Source: JAICTV01 sp035634055 (lineage in GTDB: Bacteria > Planctomycetota > Phycisphaerae > Tepidisphaerales > Tepidisphaeraceae). Taken from it: a stretch of DNA of 11,653 nt. The translations under genes were made by a program, and so were the position numbers. Below are positions 1-7,388 of the stretch, piece by piece (within the stretch, counting starts at the first letter, position 1; each line of letters begins with the position of its first letter). The DNA lies in the NCBI GenBank assembly GCA_035634055.1, contig DASQDR010000095.1, forward strand, positions 1 to 11,653, given 5' to 3'. The notes below the pieces were generated by a model. The model searched no databases. It had not been told where the DNA came from and saw only the letters and a program-made list of their open reading frames with translations.

Positions 1-15
1 CCCGGGCGCACCCAT

Positions 16-40
16 CCGCCCGGGCGTCGCCGCCGGGCGG
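16..40 (+). terminator. GC-rich hairpin at left edge, possible terminator
   Basis: CCGCCCGG at 16-23 pairs perfectly with CCGGGCGG at 33-40 (8 bp, 9-nt loop). It is followed by TCTGTCATT, a weak T-rich tail. An alternative hairpin uses CCCGGGCG at 1-8 with CGCCCGGG at 17-24. Either could end a gene lying left of the window. No true U-run is present and the upstream gene is not visible, so this is tentative. Confidence 0.3.
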
Positions 41-55
41 TCTGTCATTGCTGAT

Positions 56-90
56 CAAGTTGTGGCGGTGCGGGGCCAAGTTGTGGTGGT
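56..90. repeat. Two-copy 14-bp direct repeat
   Basis: CAAGTTGTGGCGGT at 56-69 recurs as CAAGTTGTGGTGGT at 77-90 (13 of 14 identical), in 21-bp phase. It lies upstream of the small lipoprotein gene. The spacing of two helical turns would suit a tandem protein-binding site, but with only two copies it may be chance. Confidence 0.35.
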
Positions 91-242
91 CCGGGCGTGC
101 CCGCCGGTCGGGCACTTGGTGAGGGCGCGACGCAGGGCCCATCCCCGCCGTCACGCCGTGCCAATGCGTCGGCCTGAGCGAACGGACGCCACCGAACCTC
201 GGTCACGGCTACGACGCATCGCCCGTCAAATCGTCCCCGCGC

Positions 243-416
243 ATGAGCTGCGCCAAAGCCATCTTCGCCGTCTCCCTCACGCTGGCATGGATCGGCGGCT
301 GCCGCTCCGCCATGGTTGTCGCGCCCAAGGATCCGAAGACGCAGACCATCGTGACGGTGGAGACCCGGCCGACGACCAACCCGTCTGACAAGAACCTCAT
401 CGTGCGCGAGAAGTAG
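243..416 (+). CDS. Small predicted lipoprotein (57 aa)
   Basis: This short frame encodes 57 residues. The N-terminus is a lipoprotein signal peptide: a Lys at residue 5, a hydrophobic stretch at about 6-18 (AIFAVSLTLAWIG), then the lipobox I-G-G-C with Cys20 as the predicted lipidated residue. The mature part (20-57) is hydrophilic, ends in VREK, and includes DPKTQTIVTVETRPTTNPSD. I recognise no domain, so its role is unknown; it should sit in an outer or cytoplasmic membrane leaflet. The start is the only ATG that puts the hydrophobic segment at the N-terminus. No clear Shine-Dalgarno precedes it. It is followed 115 nt later by the DUF763 gene on the same strand. A longer antisense frame covers the region but has no protein-like features. 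Confidence 0.6.
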   Translation: MSCAKAIFAVSLTLAWIGGCRSAMVVAPKDPKTQTIVTVETRPTTNPSDKNLIVREK

Positions 417-518
417 CGGCCGCTGGCGCTGCCGCATTTCCGCCGAAACCGTCATTTCGATTGCTACTCTGCGGGCGGTCGGTCACTTCCGTGCACGGTG
501 CCCCGACCATCCCCCGTA

Positions 519-531
519 TATACTCGTATTC
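519..531 (+). promoter_or_regulatory. Putative -10 element of the DUF763 gene, leaderless arrangement
   Basis: TATACT at 519-524 matches the -10 consensus TATAAT at five of six positions and sits in a locally AT-rich patch. Only 7 nt separate it from the ATG at 532, so transcription would begin at or next to the start codon. No Shine-Dalgarno is present, which fits a leaderless mRNA. No convincing -35 box is found at the usual distance. Confidence 0.4.
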
Positions 532-1926
532 ATGCGTCGCCAGCTCGCCCAGCTTCCGCTTCACACCGGCGCGGCGCCGGCCTACCTGTTTCAGCGGATG
601 TGGCGGCTCGCGGGCGCGATCACCATGGCGGTCGTTGACGAGTACGGCCCAGCCGAGATGCTCCGGCGGCTCTCGGATCCGTGGTGGTTCCAAGCCTTCG
701 GCTGCGTGCTCGGCTTCGATTGGCACTCCTCCGGCGTCACCACCGTCACCTGCGGCGCGATGAAGGAGGCGTACAAGCACTTCGGCGACGACCTCGGCAT
801 CCACGTCGCCGGCGGCAAGGGCGCCACCAGCCGCAAGACGCCGGGCGAGATCGGCACGATCTCCCACCGCCTGGCGATCACCGGCGGCAACGACCTGATC
901 TTCGCGTCGAAGATGAGCGCCAAGGTCGACTCCGCGGCCGTGCAGGACGGCTTTGGCCTGTACCACCACAGCTTCTTCTTCACCCCCGCCGGGCAGTGGT
1001 GCGTGGTCCAGCAGGGGATGAGCGACGCGAGCAAGTGCGCGCGGCGCTACCATTGGCTGGGCGAATCGCTGAATGATTTCGTCATCGAGCCGCACCACGC
1101 CATTGATGATCTTCATTCATCGAGCGCCGAACCGCTCGATCGGCTTGATCCGCTCGCGTCGCTCGATGCGCGATCAGCCGCGGCGCCACGGTCCGCCGGG
1201 CCCGCCGACCGAGCGACCGGCGCGCCCGGCGCGCAGCTCCTGCTCAACATGGTCGCGTGCGAGGCGGACGCGAACCGCAAGGGGAGCGTTGACCTTGTCG
1301 GGTGGAACCCGGACAAGCTGATCTTCGAGCTGCGCCGCCGGGCCGAGGGGCCGACGCTCTTTGCCCCCGCCCACCACGAGGTGCTGCCAAGCGATGTGAA
1401 CATCGACCGACTGGAGCCGGTCATCCGCGCCGCCCACGAGCAGCAGCCCAGCGACTTCGCCGCGCTGCTCGGCGCCAAGGGCGTCGGCCCGGCAGCGGTG
1501 CGGGCGCTGTCGCTGCTGGCGGAGCTGATTTACGACGCCCCGGCGTCGCACCGCGACCCGATTCACGCGACGCCCTCCCAGTCGGCGACGTCGCAGCCGC
1601 CCACGTCGACAACATCAACGAGAGCGCCGCAGTCGACAACAACTGCGACAACGCCGCCCACGGGCGGACCGCCGGCTGCGCTCCCGCCCGTCCTGAAGGA
1701 TCGCGCCTGGGCCGACTACAGCTACGCCCACGGCGGCAAGGACGGCACGCCGCACCCGGTCGACCGCCCCACGTACGACACGAGCATCGCCGTCCTGACC
1801 GACGCCGTCCGCAAGTCGCGCGTCGGCGACACCGAGAAGACCGATGCGCTCAGGCGGCTGGCGACGCTGACGCGCAGCGGCACCGTCACGGACGAGGGCA
1901 AGAGGTCGCGTTCCACCAGTTGGTAG
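532..1926 (+). CDS. DUF763 domain protein with two low-complexity inserts
   Basis: The protein (464 aa) matches the DUF763 family, known mainly from archaea and thermophilic bacteria and of unknown function. Conserved blocks appear in the expected order: the N-terminal RRQLAQLPLHTG..P..LF (2-20), WHSSGVTTVTCGAMKEA (64-80), GLYHHSFFFTPAGQWCVVQQGM (142-163), a helix-hairpin-helix-like segment LLGAKGVGPAAVRALSLL (312-329), and a C-terminal YSYAHGGKDGTPHPVDR (396-412). The HhH element hints at DNA binding; that is inference. Two inserts break the conserved core: about residues 192-235 (Ala/Ser/Asp/Arg-rich) and 343-388 (Thr/Ser/Pro/Gln-rich, with lower-GC codons). They probably loop out and explain why it exceeds the usual length of about 370-430 residues. 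ATG at 532 is chosen because the family's N-terminal motif starts right there. It converges on the MFS gene. Confidence 0.85.
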   Translation: MRRQLAQLPLHTGAAPAYLFQRMWRLAGAITMAVVDEYGPAEMLRRLSDPWWFQAFGCVLGFDWHSSGVTTVTCGAMKEAYKHFGDDLGIHVAGGKGATSRKTPGEIGTISHRLAITGGNDLIFASKMSAKVDSAAVQDGFGLYHHSFFFTPAGQWCVVQQGMSDASKCARRYHWLGESLNDFVIEPHHAIDDLHSSSAEPLDRLDPLASLDARSAAAPRSAGPADRATGAPGAQLLLNMVACEADANRKGSVDLVGWNPDKLIFELRRRAEGPTLFAPAHHEVLPSDVNIDRLEPVIRAAHEQQPSDFAALLGAKGVGPAAVRALSLLAELIYDAPASHRDPIHATPSQSATSQPPTSTTSTRAPQSTTTATTPPTGGPPAALPPVLKDRAWADYSYAHGGKDGTPHPVDRPTYDTSIAVLTDAVRKSRVGDTEKTDALRRLATLTRSGTVTDEGKRSRSTSW

Positions 1927-1954
1927 TTGGGCGGAGGCCGCGCGCGTGTGTGGG

Positions 1955-1988
1955 CGGAGCGCCGCGCCGGTTGTCGGAGCGCCGCGCC
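1955..1988. repeat. Two-copy 14-bp direct repeat after DUF763
   Basis: CGGAGCGCCGCGCC occurs at 1955-1968 and exactly again at 1975-1988, in 20-bp phase. It lies in the 217-nt gap between the convergent DUF763 and MFS genes. No intrinsic terminator with a T-run is visible in this gap for either gene. Confidence 0.4.
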
Positions 1989-2143
1989 CGTGCGAAGCGC
2001 CCGGTCAAACCATTCGGCAAGCCGGGCGGGGGGCGCGCTGCGTGAACACCCCAACGCAATGCCATGTCTTGCTCGTGGCGAAGGGGCGCGGCGAGGCGGT
2101 GTGCGGGGCGGCAAGGCGCACGCGCGCGCCGGTCCGGTCACGC

Positions 2144-3844
<1,701 letters not shown>

Positions 3845-3993
3845 GCGAGAGGCGAACCGTAGGCGCGCCGCCCCGCGGGGGCAAAGCACGCTGACTGAGG
3901 ATTCCCACACGCACGCGCGGAGCCCGCGCCCCGCTGCAACGCGGGCAAGCGCGCGGCGGCGAGCGCGGCGGCAACGGCGCCATGCCATATGAC

Positions 3994-4022
3994 GCGGCGT
4001 GACCAACTTCGCGTCACGCCGC
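3994..4022 (-). terminator. Perfect 10-bp inverted repeat downstream of aroF
   Basis: GCGGCGTGAC at 3994-4003 pairs with GTCACGCCGC at 4013-4022 around a 9-nt loop, 62 nt past the aroF stop. No T-run follows on the minus strand (GTCATATGG), so it would be a weak or Rho-assisted terminator. It could equally be an operator for the exporter gene, whose start lies 150 nt further on. Confidence 0.4.
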
Positions 4023-4083
4023 ACGTGGGCGTAGGCGCGCGATTGGGGGCGACGCAGAATCGAGCACGCGGCGCTTTCCGCTG

Positions 4084-5100
4084 CTACGCGTCCCGGTCCA
4101 CCGCCTGCGCGATGCGCTTGATCGCCTTCATCGCGTCGGCGAACTGCCGCGGCGTCATCGATTGGCCGCCGTCGGTCATCGCGTGTTCCGGATCGTTGTG
4201 GACCTCGAGGATCAGGCCGTCGGCGCCGCACGCGACCGACGCGCGGCACATGCTGTCGACCAGGTGCGTCTTGCCGGTGCCGTGGCTCGGGTCGACCACC
4301 ACCGGCAGGTGGCTGCGCCGGTGCAGCTCGGGCACGATCGCCAGCGGCAGCGTGTTGCGCACGTAGTCCTCGAACGTGCGAATGCCGCGCTCGCACAGGA
4401 TCACCTGGTGGTTGCCGCGCGCCATGATGTACTCCGCCGCCAGCAGGAACTCCTCAAGCGTCGCGCTCATGCCGCGCTTGAGCAGCACCGGCTTGCGCGC
4501 TTCGCCGACCGCGGAGAGCAGGTTGTAGTTCTGCATGTTGCGCGCGCCGATCTGCAACACGTCGGCGTGCTCGACGCAGGCGGGGATCTGCTCGATGCTC
4601 ATCACCTCGGTGACGATCGCCAGCCCGGTCTGCTCGCGCGCCTCCGCCAGGTACCTCAACCCTTCCTCCGCCAGCCCCTGAAACGCGTAGGGGGACGTGC
4701 GCGGCTTGAACGCCCCGCCGCGCAGGCCGATCGCGCCAGCCTCCTTCACCGCGTGGGCGATCTCCAGCAGCTTGACGCGGTCCTCAACGCTGCAAGGCCC
4801 GGCGATCACGCCGACGCGGCTCCCGCCGATCGTCCCCGCCTTGCCGATCGGCACCACGGTGCGGTCCTTCTTCACCTCGCTGGAAGCCATCTTGTACGGC
4901 GCGAGGATGGGCACGACCTTGTCGACGCCCTCGACGGTCTCGAGCCGCCCCTTATCCTTGAAGCGATCGTCCCCGAGCACGGCGACCACGGTCCGCTCGG
5001 TCCCGACGATGACGTGATCCTTGAGTCCCATTTCCTGCACCAGTTTGACGACGTGCTCGACCTGCGCGGAGGACGAGCCGGGTTTCATGACGACGATCAT
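4084..5100 (-). CDS. aroF: 3-deoxy-7-phosphoheptulonate (DAHP) synthase, type I-beta
   Basis: The enzyme condenses phosphoenolpyruvate with erythrose 4-phosphate, the first step of the shikimate pathway to Trp, Phe and Tyr. At 338 aa it equals the length I recall for the Thermotoga maritima enzyme. Residues 1-70 form the ferredoxin/ACT-like regulatory domain (MIVVMKPGSS..., GTERTVVAVLGDD), which in the Thermotoga enzyme mediates Tyr/Phe inhibition. The barrel follows: GPCSVE (101-106), KPRTSPYAFQGL (132-143), IGARNMQNY (184-192), LLKRG (206-210), ERGIRTFE (237-244), VDPSHGTG (269-276). Expected metal ligands are Cys103, His273, Glu299 and Asp310. GGAGGT at 5106-5111 lies 5 nt before the ATG and fixes the start; the in-frame upstream extension is rejected. 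Expression is predicted to be controlled by the attenuator at 5172-5310. Confidence 0.95.
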   Translation of the reverse strand: MIVVMKPGSSSAQVEHVVKLVQEMGLKDHVIVGTERTVVAVLGDDRFKDKGRLETVEGVDKVVPILAPYKMASSEVKKDRTVVPIGKAGTIGGSRVGVIAGPCSVEDRVKLLEIAHAVKEAGAIGLRGGAFKPRTSPYAFQGLAEEGLRYLAEAREQTGLAIVTEVMSIEQIPACVEHADVLQIGARNMQNYNLLSAVGEARKPVLLKRGMSATLEEFLLAAEYIMARGNHQVILCERGIRTFEDYVRNTLPLAIVPELHRRSHLPVVVDPSHGTGKTHLVDSMCRASVACGADGLILEVHNDPEHAMTDGGQSMTPRQFADAMKAIKRIAQAVDRDA

Positions 5101-5210
5101 CTGCGACCTCCGGCGGCGAATTGCCAACCCAACCAGCGCATCACATGCTCCCGGCGGACCGGCACATCGGCCCAATAAAAAAGCCCCAGGACCCGCGTCC
5201 TGAGGCTCAT
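5097..5210 (-). CDS. Possible second leader ORF overlapping the aroF start (37 aa)
   Basis: An ATG at 5210-5208 sits just before the terminator stem and opens 37 codons that end in TGA, overlapping the aroF start as ATGA. The frame reads straight through the terminator. Its U-tract becomes CTT TTT TAT TGG, giving L-F-Y-W at residues 10-13, and the second half adds Trp26, Trp29 and Phe31. It could only be made on readthrough transcripts and could couple translation to aroF. Against it: no Shine-Dalgarno, and the F and Y codons may be a by-product of the U-tract. Roughly 70% of its third codon positions are G or C, which does not decide the matter in this genome. Reported as possible, not established. 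Confidence 0.35.
   Translation of the reverse strand: MSLRTRVLGLFYWADVPVRREHVMRWLGWQFAAGGRR
5172..5207 (-). terminator. Intrinsic terminator of the aroF attenuator (segments 3:4)
   Basis: On the minus strand AGCCTCAGGAC (5207-5197) pairs with GTCCTGGGGCT (5192-5182) as 11 bp including one G-U wobble (5203 with 5186), closed by a GCGG tetraloop. Six T follow from 5182 to 5177, then ATT. It lies 72 nt before the aroF ATG, and no minus-strand gene ends just upstream. It therefore acts within the aroF leader rather than as another gene's terminator. Confidence 0.88.
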
Positions 5211-5303
5211 TTCGTTCACGATCGAAACAATCGGCTCAGTGCGCGGGATGGGCGGGCCGGTAGAAATACCCGCTAAACCAAAACCACGCGCCCGCGAGCT
5301 GAG
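5192..5303 (-). promoter_or_regulatory. Transcription attenuator of aroF (alternative RNA pairings)
   Basis: Three 13-nt segments compete. Segment 1, CTCAGctCGCGGG (5303-5291), and segment 3, CTCAGgaCGCGGG (5204-5192), are identical except for the two central bases. Segment 2, CCCGCGcaCTGAG (5247-5235), can pair with either as 6+5 bp around a 2x2 internal loop. Segment 3 also forms the left arm and loop of the terminator. Segment 2 spans leader codons 22-24 and the stop codon. A ribosome that finishes the peptide covers segment 2 and allows termination. One stalled at the aromatic codons leaves segment 2 free to pair with segment 3 and allows readthrough. Without translation, 1:2 forms and termination follows. 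The pairings are read from sequence; the regulatory outcome is inferred from classical trp/phe attenuation. Confidence 0.88.
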
Positions 5304-5310
5304 TGTTCAC
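5236..5310 (-). CDS. Aromatic leader peptide of aroF (24 aa)
   Basis: The frame starts GTG AAC ACT, ends CAC TGA, and encodes 24 residues. Positions 9-17 read WFWFSGYFY: two Trp, three Phe, two Tyr. The peptide ends RPAHPAH. Seven of nine consecutive codons specify the end products of the pathway that AroF opens, the hallmark of an attenuation leader. Three are UUU or UAU, uncommon choices in so GC-rich a genome, which may sharpen stalling. An adjacent in-frame GTG at 5313 is an alternative start. No Shine-Dalgarno is present, and the promoter predicts an RNA start at about 5310-5313, so translation is probably leaderless. The final codons and stop form segment 2 of the switch. As I recall, the closest precedent is the AroR leader before aroF in Corynebacterium glutamicum. 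Confidence 0.88.
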   Translation of the reverse strand: MNTQLAGAWFWFSGYFYRPAHPAH

Positions 5311-5317
5311 CACTTCA

Positions 5318-5345
5318 GGTATATCACACGAATGCGTAGAGTCAA
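5318..5345 (-). promoter_or_regulatory. Promoter of the aroF leader transcript
   Basis: TTGACT (5345-5340; five of six matches to the -35 consensus), a 16-nt spacer, then TATACC (5323-5318; four of six, starting with TATA). The whole patch is AT-rich against a GC-rich background. The predicted RNA start is about 5310-5313, on or next to the leader GTG. It diverges from the tRNA-Pro promoter about 50 bp away. Confidence 0.7.
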
Positions 5346-5394
5346 AACGAATCCGTCGCGCCCCGCCGGACCAAGCCGCGCGGGCGGCCGCCGT

Positions 5395-5424
5395 TTGCCG
5401 CGGACGGCACCCGCCGGCTAGACT
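5395..5424 (+). promoter_or_regulatory. Putative tRNA-Pro promoter
   Basis: TTGCCG at 5395-5400, an 18-nt spacer, and TAGACT at 5419-5424 (four of six matches) lie 20 nt before the tRNA. Matches are moderate; position is the main support. Confidence 0.4.
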
Positions 5425-5444
5425 CTGGCGGCAGACGACCGCCG

Positions 5445-5518
5445 CGGGGCGTAGCTCAGTTTGGTAGAGCGCCTGGTTTGGGACCAGGAGGCCGCAGGTT
5501 CAAATCCTGTCGCCCCGA
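5445..5518 (+). tRNA. tRNA-Pro (anticodon TGG)
   Basis: A complete cloverleaf of 74 nt. The acceptor CGGGGCG (5445-5451) pairs with CGCCCCG (5511-5517), with discriminator A5518. The D stem is GCTC/GAGC. The anticodon stem CCTGG/CCAGG encloses TTTGGGA (5477-5483), giving anticodon TGG with G37, usual for proline. The T arm is GCAGG-TTCAAAT-CCTGT. The 3' CCA is not encoded. With TGG at the wobble position it should read CCA and CCG, possibly all CCN codons. It converges on the DUF3455 gene, 51 nt away. Confidence 0.97.
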
Positions 5519-5569
5519 CTTCATTTCCGCGCATCGCACCCACCCCTGATCCGCATTCGCCTCCAGCGT

Positions 5570-6136
5570 TTACTTCTGCGCCCGGTAGAAGAAGTACTCG
5601 GCGATGTAGGGCACCCGCGCCTCCTCGTTCTTGGCCGTGCCCGGCGCGGTCGGGGCTTTGCCGCCGACGGTGTTCACGCGCTGGATGAAGGTGATGCGGT
5701 GGAAGATGCCCGGGCCGTCCGGTGCCGCGGCGAGCTTGAGCCAGGGAATGGCGTCGGCGTCGGCGGTGTAGCGTTCGAGCACCGAGCCGACGACCTTGCC
5801 GCCGCCGTTGCTTTCCCAGGTCGGGCCGCCGTAGTGGATTCCGACGACGCCTTGACCGTCGGCGTCGGCGAACAGCAGCGCCTCGGGCCCGACGAACGCC
5901 CAGCTCGTGCCGTTCCAGCGGTAGACCTGGACGCCGGCGGCGTAGGTGTGGAAGGCGACCTTGTGCCCCGCCGGCACCTTCAGCTCGGGGCAGGCCTCCA
6001 GGTTTGGGGCGCGGTTGTCGTTGCCCGGTGCGGCGCCCGCGGGCGCAATGAGCGCCAGCAGGAGCAGCGCGATGGTCAAGAGCATGGCGTGAGCGGCGCG
6101 CGAACGGAGGGCGCGGGCTGCGGTGGAGCGGTTCAT
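5570..6136 (-). CDS. Secreted DUF3455 domain protein
   Basis: The protein is 188 aa. It starts with a Sec signal peptide: an Arg-rich n-region (residues 3-13), the hydrophobic core MLLTIALLLLALIAP (18-32), and a likely cleavage site near AGA-AP (33-37). The mature part carries the DUF3455 pattern: LKVPAGHKVAFHTYAAGVQVYRWNG, a GPEALLFADADGQGVVGIHYGGPTWES block, a GVxxRxRxxV-like variation, then GIFHRITFIQRVNTVGGKAP and a C-terminal YIAEYFFYRAQ. The family has no assigned function; an extracytoplasmic location is well supported. Two ATGs occur close together (ATG ATT ATG). The second is chosen because GAGG then lies 6 nt upstream, whereas it would directly abut the first. It stands alone, 211 nt downstream of holB. 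Confidence 0.82.
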   Translation of the reverse strand: MNRSTAARALRSRAAHAMLLTIALLLLALIAPAGAAPGNDNRAPNLEACPELKVPAGHKVAFHTYAAGVQVYRWNGTSWAFVGPEALLFADADGQGVVGIHYGGPTWESNGGGKVVGSVLERYTADADAIPWLKLAAAPDGPGIFHRITFIQRVNTVGGKAPTAPGTAKNEEARVPYIAEYFFYRAQK

Positions 6137-6286
6137 AATCATCCTCTTTTGTTTCGGCGGACCGATGAGATCTTTTGCCGGCCGCCTCGCGGAAGGTGGT
6201 TCATCGCTCGGCCGCTCGGCCGGGTCAGCGAACCAACATGATGTCGTGACTCTAGCCGCGCCGGGCCGGGCGACAATCTCCCTGTT

Positions 6287-6350
6287 TCGGGGCGTGCGGC
6301 TCTCGGGGCGTGCGGCTCTCGGGGCGTGCGGCTTCCGGGGCGTGCGGCTA
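6287..6350. repeat. Four-copy 16-bp tandem repeat over the holB stop
   Basis: The unit TCGGGGCGTGCGGCTC repeats head to tail at 6287-6302, 6303-6318, 6319-6334 and 6335-6350. Copies 1 and 2 are identical and the last two carry one to three changes. The right end covers the TAG stop of holB (6348-6350); the rest lies in the gap before the DUF3455 gene. There are no spacers, so it is a minisatellite, not CRISPR. Confidence 0.9.
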
Positions 6351-7388
6351 AGCGCGGACGAACTGCCGGCCGAGGTGGGCGGAGAGTTGTTGGAGGGTGA
6401 GGGCGACGTTGACGTTGGCGTCGAGGTACTGCTCGGCGCGGACGATGGCGTCGATGGCGTCGCAGGCGCGGTCCAGCTCCGCCTCGTCGGTCGTCTCGGC
6501 AAGGCGCTGGCGGAAGCGCGACGCGGCGATGCGGAGGAAGATGGAGAGGCCTTCCTTGGTCGCCTGGTCCTTGCTCGCCAGCTTGTCGCGCTCGAGCTGC
6601 TTGACGGCGTAGGCCTCCGCAGCCTTCTTGAACCAGTCGGGCAGGTCGCCCGGCGCGCGGCCGTTGAGCAGGCCGTCGAGCTGTTGGATGAGGTCGCGCG
6701 CCGACGCGACCACGCCGTCCTCGATCCACCGCAGCGCGACGCCAAGGGAGCCCTCGGTCAGCGCGGCGGCGTCGGTGGCGATTGCCTTGTCGATCTTGCG
6801 CTTCTCCAACTCGCGCGCGACAATCCTGGCGTCAAGGTGCCCGAAGCGCACCGTCTGACTGCGGCTCTTGATGGTCTGGAGCAGGCAATCCGGCTGGTCG
6901 GTGATCAGGATCAGCAGCGTCGGCCCGGGCGGTTCTTCCAGCGTCTTGAGCAGCGCGTTCTGCGCCGGCGGGTTCATCAGGTCGGCTTCTTCGATCACGA
7001 ACACCTTGCCGCGCCCCATGCCGGCCTTGCGACCCGCGGGCTCGACGACGTAATCACGCACCACGCCGATCGGCAGGTCGCGCGCCTTGCTGGCGTCCTT
7101 CTCCAGGCGGATGAGCTGGCGGTAGACGACGTGATAGTCCGGGTGGTTGCTGGACCCGTCGGGGTTGGCGACGCCCATCAGCGTGCAGCTATGGCACCGG
7201 CCGCAGGGGCGCGCTTCCGCCGGCTTCTCGCACAAAAACAGCGTGCCCAGCGCGCGCGCCGCCGTTGCTTTGCCGACGCCGGCGGGCCCGGCGAAGATCA
7301 GCCCGTGCGGCAGCCGATCCGCGCGGTACGCGCGCAGCAGCGTCGCGACGGCGGCGTCCTGTCCGAAGATGTCGTCGAGCGTGGTCAA
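6348..7388 (-). CDS. holB: DNA polymerase III delta-prime subunit (clamp loader)
   Basis: The protein (346 aa) is an AAA+ clamp-loader subunit that helps load the beta sliding clamp. Residues 1-30 (DDIFGQDAAVATLLRAYRADRLPHGLIF) match the DnaX/HolB start. The Walker A motif GPAGVGKAT (34-42) has Ala41 where Ser/Thr normally follows the Lys. A zinc module follows with Cys53, Cys62, Cys65 and Cys68. Walker B is KVFVIEEAD (128-136), then NALLKTLEEPP (144-154), and SRSQTV (175-180) is in the SRC-motif position. The altered Walker A and absent extra DnaX domains favour delta-prime over gamma/tau. The start is TTG; its TTGA overlap with the upstream small gene's stop supports it. tmk next door is the common bacterial arrangement. 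Confidence 0.88.
   Translation of the reverse strand: MTTLDDIFGQDAAVATLLRAYRADRLPHGLIFAGPAGVGKATAARALGTLFLCEKPAEARPCGRCHSCTLMGVANPDGSSNHPDYHVVYRQLIRLEKDASKARDLPIGVVRDYVVEPAGRKAGMGRGKVFVIEEADLMNPPAQNALLKTLEEPPGPTLLILITDQPDCLLQTIKSRSQTVRFGHLDARIVARELEKRKIDKAIATDAAALTEGSLGVALRWIEDGVVASARDLIQQLDGLLNGRAPGDLPDWFKKAAEAYAVKQLERDKLASKDQATKEGLSIFLRIAASRFRQRLAETTDEAELDRACDAIDAIVRAEQYLDANVNVALTLQQLSAHLGRQFVRA

Noticed and set aside
45..455. 136-codon minus-strand frame over the small lipoprotein
   Set aside because: It has no domain, no ribosome site and high Arg/Gly content. Its repeated PPQL ending simply reflects the 14-bp direct repeat.
5101..5175. In-frame N-terminal extension of aroF
   Set aside because: It would add 25 residues absent from the family. 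The GGAGGT at 5106-5111 sits correctly for the ATG at 5100.
5101..5310. T-box or metabolite riboswitch upstream of aroF
   Set aside because: I see no T-box sequence or specifier-loop architecture. The leader peptide and alternative pairings account for the conserved-looking structure.
5239..5421. 60-codon plus-strand frame antisense to the aroF leader
   Set aside because: It is antisense to the leader peptide and runs to the tRNA promoter, with no protein-like features. The minus-strand promoter, peptide and terminator explain the region.
6287..6350. CRISPR array
   Set aside because: The 16-bp units are directly adjacent with no spacers, only four copies exist, and no cas gene is present.
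6137..6745. Long upstream extension of the DUF3455 frame into holB
   Set aside because: It reads as low-complexity Arg/Ser/Thr/Pro sequence inside holB. The signal peptide and GAGG place the start at 6136.
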